Shown: piece after piece, positions 6,869 to 12,430 of the stretch
Layout of the letters: every line of letters starts with the position of its first letter
Numbering within the stretch: the stretch's first letter is position 1
Source: BS750m-G57 sp964392945
Lineage (GTDB): Bacteria; Planctomycetota; Phycisphaerae; SM23-33
Assembly: GCA_964392945.1 (NCBI GenBank)
Contig: CAYMSH010000170.1
Coordinates: 1 to 12,430, forward strand
DNA: 12,430 bases
Direction: 5' to 3'
The notes under the pieces: model-generated
Seen by the model: the letters and a program-made list of their open reading frames with translations, nothing else
What the model was told of the DNA's origin: nothing
Database searches by the model: none
Position numbers and translations under genes: made by a program

Positions 6869-7993
6869 CTATCCTCTCCTGCGACGCAGCAGCACCAATC
6901 CGCCCAAGGCCAGCAGCGACATTGTCGCCGGCTCGGGAACGGCGCCGAGTGCGAAAGGCGAGAAGCTGTCGGTCAAGACCGTAATCGTGTTGGCGTCCAG
7001 ATCCTGAGAAACCTTCGTGAGGCCTTCCCAACTGTCGGGGCCCGTACGGTGCCAAACTATCAACTGTTCCTCCAGAATGTCGCCAAGGGTCGTGTCGTCG
7101 TAGGCGAACGTAAGCGTGGCTGTGCCCTCGAACGTACCGTCAAAGGTGATGTCCCAGAACTGCATAGGATCGCTGAACATGTGGAACTCCGATCCCTGTC
7201 GCTCGGCTTCAGTCAGATCATACCATGACGAGGTCTTGTAGTCGGCCTGGATCACACCAGCGCCCGTAACGTTGGGGACAGTGTACTCAAAACCGCCCGC
7301 TCCGCCGGCGCCGCCGCCATTGCAGCTGCCGCTCTGGTTGACGCCCGTGGGAACGTAGTCGGCGTTGGGACGATCAATCGTCTCGATCCGAATGGCGCCG
7401 GCATTGGCGCTGAGCCATCCTGAATACCATCCTCCCAGAGCCGAGTGATAGGATGCGAGCCTACCGCCGCCGGAATTGACAGGGCTGCGAGCCCAGAAAT
7501 AAGACGCCGGTTCGGGGGAAAAGGCCGGCGTAGCCACGATCCAGTACTTCGCTCCCGGAGTCATTTCATAGCCGTTAGCCACGGTGAACGTCGTCACGCC
7601 TCCATTGCTGGTCGTGTAGTTGTGACCGGTGTTGATGACCTGCAGCTTGCTCGCCGGAGCCCCGGGGCCTCCAAGGTCCGAGTACAGGGACAACTCAATC
7701 GTACCGTTGTGGTAAGCTGCGTTGTTCTGCTTGGAGATTGCCACCGTCACCTTCGACAGAATGTGGGAGGCGGATTGCAGAATGAACGGCGAGGCCAGTT
7801 GGCTGCCCGCTGTCATTCCTCCCTGGCTTTGCATGTTGAAGTTCTGATATACGTTGTCAGTGCTGTCTCCCGGCCCGAACCCATTGTAAACAATTTCATC
7901 TCCAACGGCCGAACCGGCGAGCACTATTGTGACAAATAGAAGAATACAAGAAAGTGAGAACAGATACGAATTGCGCCTTGGAATTGACAACAT
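6869..7993 (-). CDS. PEP-CTERM sorted surface protein
   Basis: A 374-residue exported protein. A signal peptide spans residues 1-31. The N-terminal domain (about 33-205, starting EIVYNGFGPGDS with a QLASPF...LSKVTVAIS segment) resembles the 'choice-of-anchor R' domain found in PEP-CTERM proteins. A glycine-rich linker (219-234) follows. A beta-sandwich-like region (275-350, FWDITFDGTFEGTATLTFAY to SFSPFALG) precedes the C-terminal VPEPATMSLLALGGLV and an arginine cluster (RRRRG). That tripartite tail is the signal recognised by exosortase/PEP-CTERM systems, which cut and anchor proteins at the cell surface, often with exopolysaccharide. Ribosome binding site AAGGAG (8001-8006 on the complement) lies seven bases before the ATG. 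It converges on the beta-helix gene with only 65 bases between stops. A role in cell-surface or glycan interaction is inference. Confidence 0.9.
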   Translation of the reverse strand: MLSIPRRNSYLFSLSCILLFVTIVLAGSAVGDEIVYNGFGPGDSTDNVYQNFNMQSQGGMTAGSQLASPFILQSASHILSKVTVAISKQNNAAYHNGTIELSLYSDLGGPGAPASKLQVINTGHNYTTSNGGVTTFTVANGYEMTPGAKYWIVATPAFSPEPASYFWARSPVNSGGGRLASYHSALGGWYSGWLSANAGAIRIETIDRPNADYVPTGVNQSGSCNGGGAGGAGGFEYTVPNVTGAGVIQADYKTSSWYDLTEAERQGSEFHMFSDPMQFWDITFDGTFEGTATLTFAYDDTTLGDILEEQLIVWHRTGPDSWEGLTKVSQDLDANTITVLTDSFSPFALGAVPEPATMSLLALGGLVLLRRRRG

Positions 7994-8653
7994 AACACTG
8001 CTCCTTACTTCTCCGTGAGACTATATGAGAATCCGAACCTACGAGCGAATAGGGCTGCGCTCAAGCGAACGTACGAGCGAGCACGATAGTCTCCTCCTGC
8101 GGCAAACTGCTAAACCACCTTTTACAGAGCAACACAATTGTACGTCGATTCGGGCAAAACGCAAGCACAAACTACAATATTTCTACAAGAAGTCACAACG
8201 AGTGTTCTGTGCGAAATTGTCCATACGCAAGCCGCGTCAAACACATTCACTCACATCGTCACTTGTAACAACTGCAGTATGCATATATTACGGGATTTCT
8301 TCGCATTGGTCGGTTACAGTCCGGATAAGCCGTACTCCTTTTCCGCAGCAGCGTGTACTCCATATATAAACAACTGTCGCCTTATATGGATTGCCAGGTG
8401 CGATTCGGATACCTCCGCCCTGGTCGCACATGAGCATGAGAATACGAGCAGTCATCAGGGGCCCGCATTCTGTTCCGAAGCAGACGGTTAGAACCCCGAG
8501 ACATCAGCCTGACTGGCAAGCGGCCGAGGTCATTTGTGCCCTGACGATTGGCTCCAGATGCTAATCTTGATAATCGATCGCCCATGGCGTATCCTCGCGG
8601 CGTCAGGATGCGGGCTGACGAATGCGAACACCAGGCGCCCTTCAGGAAGTGAT
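7994..8653. other. AT-richer intergenic region with divergent starts
   Basis: About 660 bases between the minus-strand PEP-CTERM gene and the plus-strand membrane-protein gene. The middle (about 8100-8400) is clearly richer in A and T than the genes. Open frames here (8025-8369, 8138-8491) have non-protein-like composition and no ribosome binding site. Noted inside: a strong Shine-Dalgarno-like AGGAGGAG on the minus strand with a seven-codon frame, an inverted repeat CCATATA/TATATGG (8360-8366 with 8383-8389), and a GATAAT (8569-8574) that could be a -10 box for the plus-strand gene. Confidence 0.55.
8061..8084 (-). CDS. Possible seven-codon leader peptide
   Basis: On the minus strand AGGAGGAG (complement of 8091-8098) stands six bases before GTG, which opens a frame of seven codons (M-L-A-R-T-F-A) and a TGA. 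It lies 68 bases upstream of the PEP-CTERM start. A small hairpin GAGCG/CGCTC (8043-8047 with 8058-8062) overlaps its end. It might be a translated leader or only a chance purine run; there is no U-tract to support attenuation. Confidence 0.2.
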   Translation of the reverse strand: MLARTFA

Positions 8654-9112
8654 ATGGAGTTTACAGAGTACAAAGGTTCCGAGCGAGAGTTCGCCAGGTT
8701 GGGGCAAGTGGCCTACGATGATGATTGGGTTCTCGTTCTGGACGGCGACACTATCGTTCATGAAATCCCCCGCGGCACGATCATGTCAGCCGGCGTCGAA
8801 ACTCGCTCCTCATTCAAGCATCCGGTTATCGGCATGCTGCTTGGCGGAGTTCTTGTCGGGGCCCCGATATCGGCGTTCCTGGGCGACCCTCTTGGCATAA
8901 AACCGGTGATCCTCTATGACCCGATGCACGTGTTCATGACCGGCTTCCTGGTCTTCCTCGGGGTCTGTCTCTACTTCCCGGCGATCTCGAACAAGAAGAT
9001 AGACTGGCTGGTCATCAACACTGAGCACGGTGAACGCACGTTCCCGCTGAAATGCGAATTGGAAGATGAACTCGCCGAGTTCCTGCTGCAGTTAGGCACG
9101 GCAGAACTGTAA
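8654..9112 (+). CDS. Small membrane protein of unknown function
   Basis: A 152-residue protein I do not recognise. The N-terminal 55 residues are soluble and acidic, with a beta-strand-like DDDWVLVLDGDTIVHEIPRG segment. Two hydrophobic segments follow, about residues 56-76 (HPVIGMLLGGVLVGAPISAF) and 92-111 (HVFMTGFLVFLGVCLYFPAI). A soluble C-terminal tail follows (TEHGERTFPLKCELEDELAEF). The pattern of strand-rich ends around a two-helix hairpin recalls PH-like bacterial membrane domains, but this is only shape similarity. ATG 8654 is supported by AGGAAG (8644-8649) five bases upstream; the open frame reaches further back without another plausible start. It converges on the cupin gene with 53 bases between. 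Real gene likely because of composition, length and ribosome binding site. Confidence 0.75.
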   Translation: MEFTEYKGSEREFARLGQVAYDDDWVLVLDGDTIVHEIPRGTIMSAGVETRSSFKHPVIGMLLGGVLVGAPISAFLGDPLGIKPVILYDPMHVFMTGFLVFLGVCLYFPAISNKKIDWLVINTEHGERTFPLKCELEDELAEFLLQLGTAEL

Positions 9113-9165
9113 TCCGGAAGCGACTGACACCGACATATCCGACCCTGGTTGTAAGGCGCCAGCGG

Positions 9166-9507
9166 CTAATCGAACCACTCATCATCCGGATCGTGCGGCG
9201 GTATCACGGTGACCAGCACGCGGAGCTTGCCGATCGCGCGATGGCGACACAGCGGTTTGATCAGGATGCCGGTCCCGGGCTTCACGTCGATCAGTTCACC
9301 GTCGAGCTCCATCTGGCCTTCACCTTCGAGCACGTAATACGTCTCGGTGATCTTCTTGTGATAGTGCACGCGAGAGTCTTCGGCGATATTCACCAAGTGC
9401 TGGCTCACAGTCGTATTGTCCGGACTGAGGAAGCCCCTGCGAGTATCGCCGCATGGACAACGGACCGGATTGATCTCATCTATTTGTTCAACGATGTAGT
9501 TACTCAT
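9166..9507 (-). CDS. Single-domain cupin protein
   Basis: A 113-residue protein forming one small beta-barrel. Cupin motif 1 is visible as RVHYHKKITETYYVLEGEGQ with metal ligands H48, H50 and E55 and the closing glycine. Motif 2, PGTGILIKPLCRHRA, provides H89. It therefore probably binds one metal ion. Small cupins of this kind serve as sugar isomerases, dioxygenases or regulators' sensor domains; the sequence gives no substrate. No signal peptide, so cytoplasmic. A CPCG pair near residues 17-20 is of unknown use. No good ribosome binding site precedes the ATG at 9507. The heptamer array begins 25 bases upstream and divides this gene from the divergent GH50 gene. A role in handling sugars released by the neighbouring hydrolase is inference. 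Confidence 0.85.
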   Translation of the reverse strand: MSNYIVEQIDEINPVRCPCGDTRRGFLSPDNTTVSQHLVNIAEDSRVHYHKKITETYYVLEGEGQMELDGELIDVKPGTGILIKPLCRHRAIGKLRVLVTVIPPHDPDDEWFD

Positions 9508-9531
9508 GGCCGCATGCTACACATGCGGCAT

Positions 9532-9589
9532 GGCAATTGGCAATAGTCAATTGGCAATTGGTAATTGGTAATTGGTGACGGCGAGAGAC
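9532..9589. repeat. Heptamer array with GAGAGAC flank
   Basis: Six 7-base units, GGCAATT, GGCAATA, GTCAATT, GGCAATT, GGTAATT and GGTAATT (9532-9573), are followed by one hexamer GGTGAC (9574-9579) and GGC, then GAGAGAC (9583-9589). The order and flank match the array at 2018-2121 read on its minus strand. It lies between the divergent cupin and GH50 start codons and ends 18 bases before the GH50 promoter. Confidence 0.88.
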
Positions 9590-9607
9590 ACCGACAAACG
9601 ACGGGGC

Positions 9608-9636
9608 TTGCCAGGACCGGCGAGCGAGTCGATAAT
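9608..9636 (+). promoter_or_regulatory. sigma70-type promoter of the GH50 gene
   Basis: TTGCCA (9608-9613) and GATAAT (9631-9636) are 17 bases apart, each five of six to consensus. Transcription would start near 9643, leaving a leader of roughly 22 bases that contains GGAG (9654-9657), seven bases before the ATG. Confidence 0.55.
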
Positions 9637-9664
9637 ACTGGTCTCGTACACATGGAGACTTGAT

Positions 9665-11791
9665 ATGCACAAGACATTGAAGCGTTTGGGGCTTTGCGGG
9701 ATTGCCATAATACTCGCCATAGCGGCGTTTGTCGCCCCGGTCCATGCCGCAGAGAAGATGCTGATCGAAGGATTTGACGGCAAATTCGATATCACCAAGC
9801 TCAAGACGCAAGACGCGAAAGTCGCCCTGGCCAAAGGCGCCCTGCGGATCGATCTAGGCCACAGGAGCCCCTGGCCTGGGATTACTCTCGTCGCGCCGAA
9901 AGGCAGGTGGGACCTGTCGGCGTGGTCGTCGCTCACAATCGATGTGCGGAACGTTGGAACTGCGGAAGTCACACTGCACTGCCGCGTCGACAACCCCCGA
10001 GCCGACGGGCGGAATAATTGCAATACGTTCAATATCACTCTCGCTCCTGGCAAGAGCGGAAAGCTGGTTGGCGACTTCACCCGCACGACTGCCCAGAGCG
10101 TAAAGCTGGTGGGCATGCGGGGATATCCCCCTGGAGCCGGGGCGAGCACACCAGGGACGAGCGCGCCAGGGGCGATCAACCTGCAAAACGTCACGCAGAT
10201 GCTGATTTTCGTCAGAAAATCCAACACCGACCATTCGGTAATCATCGACAACATAACCGCAACCAACCCGTACACAGCGCCGAAATCGCCAAAGAAGTTC
10301 CTGCCGATGATCGATGAGTTCGGCCAGTACATGCACCGCGATTGGCCCGGAAAGACCAAGTCGATCAAGGATTTCGCAACTAACGCCGCGGCCGAGGCCA
10401 AAGATCTCGCTGCGAATCCTGGCCCGAAAAATCGAAATGAATTCGGCGGATGGACCGGCGGCCCGCAGCTCGAGGCTACCGGCTGGTTCCGCACGGCGAA
10501 ACACGCCGGCAAATGGTGGCTCGTCGACCCCAAGGGCAAACTGTTCTGGTCCCACGGGATCGACTGCGTTCATGCTTATACCGCCACCCCGATCTCCGAT
10601 CGCGAGCACTACTTTCGCAACCTGCCGGACGCCAAGTCCATGTTCTCGAAATACTACGGCAAGGGTTCGTGGGCTCCACACGGATACTACAAGGACCACA
10701 GCCCGTATCGCACATACGACTTCGCCAGCGCCAACCTGCGGCGAAAGTACGATGACAGATGGGACAGGATATTCGCAGCCAAAACGCACGCGCGCCTGCG
10801 AAGTTGGGGCATGAACACGATCGCCAACTGGTCAGACGCGAAAGTATACCTGATGCGGAAGACGCCGTACGTCGGAACGATCCACGCCAACACCCCGAAA
10901 ATGGAGGGGTCCAAGGGCTACTGGGGCAAGTTCCACGATGTATTCGATCCGCGGTTCGCCGAGGCGATCGCCAAGCGTATGGCCCGCGAGAAGGGCAAAT
11001 CCGCAGGCGATCCGATGTGCATCGGATACTTCGTTGACAATGAACTGGCCTGGGGCAATGACGTGTCGCTGTCGATGGCGGCGTTGTCCAGCGGACCGAA
11101 CCAACCGGCGAAGAAAGCGTTCATCGCGGACCTGAAGGCCAAGTACTCGACTATCGACAAGCTCAACGCGGCCTGGGCTACGAAGCATGAATCGTGGACC
11201 GCCCTGTTGACGTCGCGGACCGTGCCGGACAAGACCAAAGCTCGAGCCGACCTGACGGCGTTCTATACGAAGACCGCCGAAACGTATTTCAGAATCGTCC
11301 GCGATTCGGTCAAGAAGATCGCCCCGAATCAGCTTTATCTCGGCTGCCGATTCGCCTGGGTGAACGATCTTGCCGCAAAAGCCGCGAGCAAGTACTGCGA
11401 CGTGGTCTGCTACAACCAGTACAAGTACAGCGTTAAGAATCTCCGCATGCCAGGCCGGATCGACAAACCGATCGTAATCGGCGAGTTCCATTTCGGGGCG
11501 CTCGATCGCGGAATGTTCCACACCGGCCTGCGGAAGGCCCGCAACCAGAAGCATCGGGCCGAACTGTACGAGTCGTACGTTCGCGGCGCGTTGCGAAATC
11601 CGCTGATCGTCGGGACGCACTGGTTCCAGTACAAGGACCAGGCCACTACCGGGCGCGGCGACGGCGAAAACTACCAGATCGGTTTCCTGGACATCTGCGA
11701 CACGCCGTATCCCGAGATAATCCAAGCCGCCCGTTCGATCGGCCGCGACATGTACGAATATCGCCTTAAGCCCACGCCAATGAAGAAGTAA
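9665..11791 (+). CDS. GH50-family glycoside hydrolase (beta-agarase-like)
   Basis: A 708-residue exported enzyme predicted to cleave beta-1,4 linkages in agar-type galactan. Residues 1-28 are a Sec signal peptide ending APVHA. Residues about 31-200 form a beta-sandwich like the carbohydrate-binding domain of GH50 agarases. The catalytic barrel starts near 212 with PMIDEFGQYMHRDWPGKTKS, a GH50-like opening, followed by WWLVDPKGKLFWSHGID (284-300). The likely acid/base is E460 in GYFVDNELAWG and the nucleophile E607 in PIVIGEFHFG; the spacing of 147 is close to that between the two catalytic glutamates of characterised GH50 enzymes. ATG 9665 is chosen for GGAG seven bases upstream and the signal peptide; the frame is open back to 9572 through repeat sequence. 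Exact substrate (agarose, porphyran or another galactan) is not readable. With the sulfatase 4.6 kb away it suggests sulfated galactan use. Confidence 0.85.
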   Translation: MHKTLKRLGLCGIAIILAIAAFVAPVHAAEKMLIEGFDGKFDITKLKTQDAKVALAKGALRIDLGHRSPWPGITLVAPKGRWDLSAWSSLTIDVRNVGTAEVTLHCRVDNPRADGRNNCNTFNITLAPGKSGKLVGDFTRTTAQSVKLVGMRGYPPGAGASTPGTSAPGAINLQNVTQMLIFVRKSNTDHSVIIDNITATNPYTAPKSPKKFLPMIDEFGQYMHRDWPGKTKSIKDFATNAAAEAKDLAANPGPKNRNEFGGWTGGPQLEATGWFRTAKHAGKWWLVDPKGKLFWSHGIDCVHAYTATPISDREHYFRNLPDAKSMFSKYYGKGSWAPHGYYKDHSPYRTYDFASANLRRKYDDRWDRIFAAKTHARLRSWGMNTIANWSDAKVYLMRKTPYVGTIHANTPKMEGSKGYWGKFHDVFDPRFAEAIAKRMAREKGKSAGDPMCIGYFVDNELAWGNDVSLSMAALSSGPNQPAKKAFIADLKAKYSTIDKLNAAWATKHESWTALLTSRTVPDKTKARADLTAFYTKTAETYFRIVRDSVKKIAPNQLYLGCRFAWVNDLAAKAASKYCDVVCYNQYKYSVKNLRMPGRIDKPIVIGEFHFGALDRGMFHTGLRKARNQKHRAELYESYVRGALRNPLIVGTHWFQYKDQATTGRGDGENYQIGFLDICDTPYPEIIQAARSIGRDMYEYRLKPTPMKK

Positions 11792-11810
11792 TAATTATGG
11801 CAAGGCGTGC

Positions 11811-11840
11811 TTGACTGGCGGGCCTGCAGCGTGTGATACT
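11811..11840 (+). promoter_or_regulatory. Possible promoter of the lipoprotein gene
   Basis: TTGACT (11811-11816) and GATACT (11835-11840) are separated by 18 bases, with a TGT extended -10 element just before the second box. A perfect small hairpin GATCGG/CCGATC (11849-11854 with 11861-11866) follows in the leader. Confidence 0.42.
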
Positions 11841-11910
11841 GTCGCCCTGATCGGAACGGACCGATCGGCAGCGCAAGTAAAAACGTCAGATCAACCGAAA
11901 GGATCCAGGG

Positions 11911-12330
11911 ATGAAAAACGTACTGCTTACAGTGCTCATGGTGGCCGCTGTCACCTTCGTGATGGGATGCGGCGACGGTTCAGAGAATGGAACGGGCCAG
12001 AAGATCACGGGTTGGCCCCTGAAAATCGGCGGAACCTACAAAGGCAAAATATTCGCCGGAGCGAAGATCAACTACCCCGGCAAGACCACGTTCAAGACCG
12101 CGGGCGGCGCGCTTAGCGGCGTGTACGAATTGATCGACGGCGACGAGAAAGTCACCGGCACGCTGAGCGATTTCAAAGCCACGACAAAGAACACGCTGAC
12201 CTGCACCTGGACCGACAAGAACGGCTCGGGCGGTTTCACCCTGACCTTCTCAGACGACCTGTCGAGCTTCACTGGCAAGTGGACCAACGAAGAAGGTAAA
12301 GGCGGCGGAGCCTGGAACGGCAAGAAGTAG
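11911..12330 (+). CDS. Small secreted lipoprotein
   Basis: A 139-residue protein with a lipoprotein signal: a short hydrophobic stretch (4-16) and lipobox VMGC with the lipidated C20. The mature part is rich in Gly, Thr, Lys and Asp and shows repeated beta-strand-like segments (GALSGVYELIDGD, KVTGTLSDFK, TLTCTWTDKNGSG, FTLTFSDDLSSFTGKWTNEE), suggesting a small beta-barrel or sandwich held at the membrane surface. I do not recognise a named family; the 'tWTDk.GsG.FtLtFS.DlsSF.GkW' style appears in other exported bacterial proteins. Function is unknown. AAAGGA (11898-11903) lies seven bases before the ATG. It follows the GH50 gene by 119 bases with its own promoter-like boxes, so it may be expressed separately or with it. 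Confidence 0.82.
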   Translation: MKNVLLTVLMVAAVTFVMGCGDGSENGTGQKITGWPLKIGGTYKGKIFAGAKINYPGKTTFKTAGGALSGVYELIDGDEKVTGTLSDFKATTKNTLTCTWTDKNGSGGFTLTFSDDLSSFTGKWTNEEGKGGGAWNGKK

Positions 12331-12356
12331 CATCCCGAACTGCCATTGGCTTCAAG

Positions 12357-12393
12357 TCGGTCGCGGACCCGGTCCGCGGCCGATTCTTTTTTT
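12357..12393 (+). terminator. Rho-independent terminator
   Basis: A 12-base stem, TCGGTCGCGGAC (12357-12368) with GTCCGCGGCCGA (12372-12383) including one G-T wobble, closes on a CCG loop. It is followed by TTCTTTTTTT (12384-12393). It lies 26 bases after the lipoprotein stop codon and ends that transcript. Confidence 0.88.
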
Positions 12394-12430
12394 CGCCGCT
12401 GCGGATCGCCACAGGACACAAACCCACCAC

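Noticed and set aside
8380..8389. CCTTATATGG as a CArG-type regulator site
   Set aside because: This is a eukaryotic MADS-box motif; in a bacterial genome a chance match in AT-rich DNA is the better explanation.
8025..8491. Overlapping plus-strand ORFs in the AT-rich gap
   Set aside because: Both overlap each other and have low-plausibility composition, no ribosome binding site and no recognisable motif.
9572..9664. Upstream start of the GH50 gene at 9572
   Set aside because: It would begin inside the repeat and place 31 extra residues before an intact signal peptide; ATG 9665 has a good ribosome binding site.
9547..10539. Long minus-strand ORF opposite the GH50 gene
   Set aside because: It is a shadow of the high-GC coding frame on the plus strand, and its end is a translation of the heptamer array.

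Overview
The window looks like a Planctomycetota genome, most likely Phycisphaerae. The grounds are a protein with a C-terminal PEP-CTERM sorting signal, a Tat-type exported sulfatase, an exported parallel beta-helix protein, a GH50 (beta-agarase family) glycoside hydrolase, overall high GC, and short heptanucleotide arrays between genes. Verrucomicrobiota or Lentisphaerota remain possible. No rRNA, tRNA or CRISPR array was seen.

Layout. (1) Positions 1-2011, minus strand: the packaging end of a phage or prophage, with a terminase large subunit followed by what looks like the first third of a portal protein. No other phage gene is visible to the right, so this is a prophage edge or remnant. 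(2) Positions 2012-2125: an unusual hexamer-plus-heptamer array directly upstream of the terminase. (3) Positions 2411-3602: an integron-like patch. Three attC-like sites flank two small, less GC-rich, compactly packed genes: a DUF2695-domain protein and a 79-residue two-helix membrane protein. No integrase is visible, so this would be a CALIN-type cluster. The third site runs into the ribosome binding site of the sulfatase. (4) Positions 3612-6803: a two-gene export operon (sulfatase, then beta-helix protein). (5) Positions 6869-7993, minus strand: a PEP-CTERM surface protein with a long AT-rich upstream region. (6) Positions 8654-9112: a small membrane protein; then a minus-strand cupin (9166-9507). 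(7) Positions 9532-9589: a second heptamer array between the cupin and the GH50 gene. (8) Positions 9665-11791: the GH50 enzyme behind a good sigma70-type promoter. (9) Positions 11911-12330: a lipoprotein with its own promoter and a clear rho-independent terminator.

How the parts fit. The sulfatase, beta-helix protein and GH50 enzyme are all exported and together suggest breakdown of a sulfated galactan (agar or porphyran type). No SusC/SusD-type pair is present. The phage piece and cassette patch next to them mark this as an accessory region. The most unusual points are the cassette patch fused to the 5' end of the sulfatase operon, and the heptamer arrays, two of which share a GAGAGAC flank.
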